NCBI RefSeq assembly: GCF_000004195.4
Contig: NC_030681.2
Location: 87,111,539-87,175,538 of the forward strand
Reading direction: 5' to 3'
Length of the DNA stretch: 64,000 bases
Origin: Xenopus tropicalis
Lineage: Eukaryota; Chordata; Amphibia; Anura; Pipidae
The translations under genes were made by a program, and so were the position numbers. Below, in pieces: positions 61,201 through 64,000 of the stretch. The notes under the pieces were generated by a model that saw only the letters and a program-made list of their open reading frames with translations, did not search any database and was not told where the DNA came from. Positions within the stretch are counted from its first letter, which is position 1. Every line of letters starts with the position of its first letter.

Positions 61201-63504
61201 AAAGGTTGTGCCAGTCTGATAATAATTTTATATATATCTATTTTATAAATCATTTTATACACCATCTTCTACCTAATGAGATTGTGAGACTAATATAAAC
61301 AGAGAACTGGAAGCAGGTTTCTTAAGACAGATTTGGGGATTCCTGAGAGTTTCTCAGCAGTTAGAATTTTAACTATAACAGCTTCCTGACAGTCAGGAAC
61401 AGCAAATTGGTAAATTTATTCAAACTTTTTTGCTGTTGTAAATGTGCCACTGTGTCAGAAATTTTTTTGATGGATCTGAGCCTTCTAATTACTGTCTTTC
61501 CTACAGGAAGTCATTTTGTACATTTGATGTGTTTTTGCCATGCACATTTCAGTACACTTATGTTGATTAACTAGTTCAATTCTACTTTATTCTGCCTGAT
61601 TCAATCCAAAAATCTGTGTTTTAGTACAGCCACATGCCTTGGCCAAGCAATTGCTCCTCTAGCAAATGTAATGCCCCTTTGCTAGAGCTTTCGTTCTGCC
61701 ATTAATCTGTCATGGGGGCATCTAATCTTCTGCTGGTCACAATTATGGTGTATAAAACAGCAATACCCCCTATTCCATCTCATTGCCCAGTTAAGCCTCC
61801 ATTTGGTCCATCAACCAGGATGCAGTAACATTTTCAAATGCTAGTAATACTTTGCTTCCTCTGCATGGCACCCAACCAATCATTTTATGATCCACCAATG
61901 GCCTTGCTAAATCGAATACTGATAACCTATATGTAAACATTTCTTTCCCATTGTTTATATGACTTCAAATCCTGAATTTCCATAAGGATAAGCAGTGTAA
62001 CAGGGTAAGCATTAAGTTCCAGTGTCTAATAAAGGGGATGTGATAAACAAATGGTTAAACTTTTCAGCATAGCTAATCATTCAGTCCTGTTTTGGGGAGG
62101 AAATTGGATTGATTCTACCAAGGTGCATTACAATTATCTGTATAATATTGCATTTTGTTTTTTGATATTACAAACAAATTCACATGAAAAAGTCAGTGGT
62201 AGCAATGTAATCTCTAATTAATGTTATCCATGAATAAAAATGATTGCTAGCCAGAGCTCAGGGGCATCCGAGCAAAGTCGCAATCCAAAAATGAATTTTC
62301 TAGGGATTTATTTGAAAAGAAAAAAAATCTTTTTTCACTGCTACTAACAAAATTTCTAACACAGGCCTCTCTCTATAGCTAGATAAGGCTAATCTATGTA
62401 ATTCCAATTGAGCACATTACAAGTGAATCATCAATACAACTTAGATCAATTAACCTATATTAAATCCACTGTAAATTGCAATTGAACCCTCTAATCACTT
62501 AGAGGAATCAAAAAAATTTAATGAAAAAGCAACATGCACTTAAGCTTTCAGTGATTGTTCCTGAGGGCTTCCTGGGGTCATATAGCACAGTGATAGAGAT
62601 GTACAGTATCTTTTTACCTAGCAGCATGGTGACAGCTACCCATATGGCAAGGCTCACAAGCCAAAGGCAGGAATCTGAATGACTCTAGAGATGCAGAAGG
62701 TAATGTTTGATATATGTTTCCTTTCTGTATGACCTAATTAGTGGTGCCAAAACATATTAATATCTTAATATCCACGCTTAGAATAGTTTGATATGCCGAA
62801 CTGCAACAATTCTCTATAAAATAGACCGAGCAGTTAAGGTACTGTATATTGGAAGAGCAGTCATGCATATAAGCATATATTTTTTTAGGGTGAAGTTTAA
62901 ACTGCCTGCCTTCTTCAAATATTACATAGTATTAAAAATGACAAAAAAAGGGCAGTTTTTGAAACGAATATTTATTTCTTTGTTTGACGTTAGTTTCACA
63001 AATTATTACACAGGCACCAAATACATCTCTACTGTTTTGATTATGTCTTGTGGCTTAAAATAGTTCTGTAGTCTCTGCTCTGACTCCAGACACAGGAACA
63101 GATTTATGACCATGGCAGCAAGAAGCAGTTTTTGCCGTTTTATTAAGAACACTGCAGTATATTACAAATTTGCTAGGGAGATGTTGCAGCCTAGAAAGAG
63201 ACCTGGCTTTTCAACCCTGTGCCATCCATTCTGCCCACAGAGCTAAGGATAAAAGTAAATAAATATCAAGGGGTTGCTCTCAGACCCCTTATTCGTCAAG
63301 ATGTTGAAATTGAGTTAAACTACTTGGGTAGCAACATATTATCTTTTGTACCTGGTAATTTATTAATATGTAATTGGATAATTCTTCACAAAGTATTAGG
63401 ATTCACAAATATATAACAGTCAGTCATAACATACCAAAGTAAGTGACCAAATAAGAATTCTATGGCACAAACTAGCCAGAGCTTGTTAAAGTTATAGCTT
63501 AAAC
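61201..63504. other. Intergenic DNA, no gene seen
   Basis: AT-rich. The open frames at 62788 and 63219 are short and without motifs. Confidence 0.5.
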
Positions 63505-63897
63505 CAGGGGTGTCACATAAGGGGGCCGAAATCTAAAACACAGGCTAAGTCGCGGGCCAAATTTTTTATTAATATACTTAGTAAGATACTAAGGGGTATA
63601 TTTATCACAATGTGTAAAAAGTGGAGTAAGACATTACCAGTGATGTTGCTCATAGCAGCCAATAGATGCTTTGCTACTGTTGAAATCTGATTACTGATTG
63701 GATGCCTTGGGCAACATTACTGGTAATGCTTCACTCCACTTTTTACACAGCATGATAAATATACCCCTTAGTTTTAGTTACTATGTGAGGAAAATGGAAA
63801 TTGATCAGGCTGGATGATCAGACACACTCACCAAGGGCCACATAAAACAGCTAGGTGGGCCGGATTTGGCCCCCGGGCCTTGTGTTGGACATATATG
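63505..63897. mobile_element. hAT-type MITE, 393 bp, hosting a second MITE
   Basis: It begins CAGGGGTGTCAC and ends with the inverse-like GTTGGACATATATG; GGGCCGG-type blocks lie inside each end. An exact 8-bp direct repeat, GCTTAAAC, flanks it (63497-63504 and 63898-63905). Inside, 63590-63773 is another MITE with CTAAGGGGTATATTTATCA ends. Confidence 0.88.
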
Positions 63898-64000
63898 GCT
63901 TAAACAATACTCTTATAAATTCAAAGTAATTTGTTAGGGCCTTGTTATGGTATTCAAAAAGTGCAAATATTTAAAGTATCCTGAGTATTCTTTATATATG

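Noticed and set aside
1..64000. CRISPR arrays, operons, riboswitches, tRNA or rRNA genes
   Set aside because: None seen; the tRNA-like pieces are SINE relics and the tandem arrays are eukaryotic minisatellites.

Overview
The window reads as vertebrate genomic DNA, almost certainly from a Xenopus frog. It has two recognisable vertebrate genes, AT-rich non-coding sequence, and many miniature transposons of the kinds typical of Xenopus (T2-type MITEs bounded by TTAA-AGG, and Harbinger-type MITEs with 3-bp TAA/TTA target duplications). I cannot tell X. tropicalis from X. laevis by reading alone.

Genes. CGA, the common alpha subunit of LH, FSH and TSH, lies at the left edge on the + strand. Its three coding exons (464-563, 1871-2061, 3368-3445) give an intact 122-residue precursor with all ten cystine-knot cysteines and both N-glycosylation sites. 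Its non-coding first exon and promoter must lie left of the window. HTR1E, a Gi-coupled serotonin receptor, lies on the - strand at 17059-18147 as one intact coding exon. The two genes converge tail to tail, as I recall for human 6q14. I find no other convincing host gene; the rest is non-coding.

Mobile DNA by region. 2-16 kb: MITEs and SINE relics in and after CGA. 20.96-22.79 kb: a 5'-truncated CR1 LINE with an open reverse transcriptase/C-terminal frame. 26.88-28.82 kb: a dead L2-clade LINE with a stop, a frameshift and a lost catalytic Asp. 29.1 kb: a hAT MITE with an 8-bp duplication. 32-38 kb: palindromic MITEs. 39-44.8 kb: two inverted, partly complementary copies of a hAT-like element, each carrying the same 34-bp minisatellite. 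50.0-53.0 kb: a diverged tandem duplication. 54-58.4 kb: more T2 and Harbinger MITEs. 59.24-60.84 kb: a complete Tc1 transposon with one frameshift. 63.5-63.9 kb: a hAT MITE containing another MITE.

Least expected signal. Four separate loci (about 2.6, 31.87, 46.46 and 61.13 kb) carry a hammerhead-ribozyme-like core: CTGATGA or a decayed form, then a short hairpin, then GAAAC. In three an AATAAA follows closely. One of them is a 163-bp insert flanked by a perfect 16-bp direct repeat, so it was retroposed. This fits the hammerhead motifs known from Penelope-like retroelements. Self-cleavage here is inferred, not shown.
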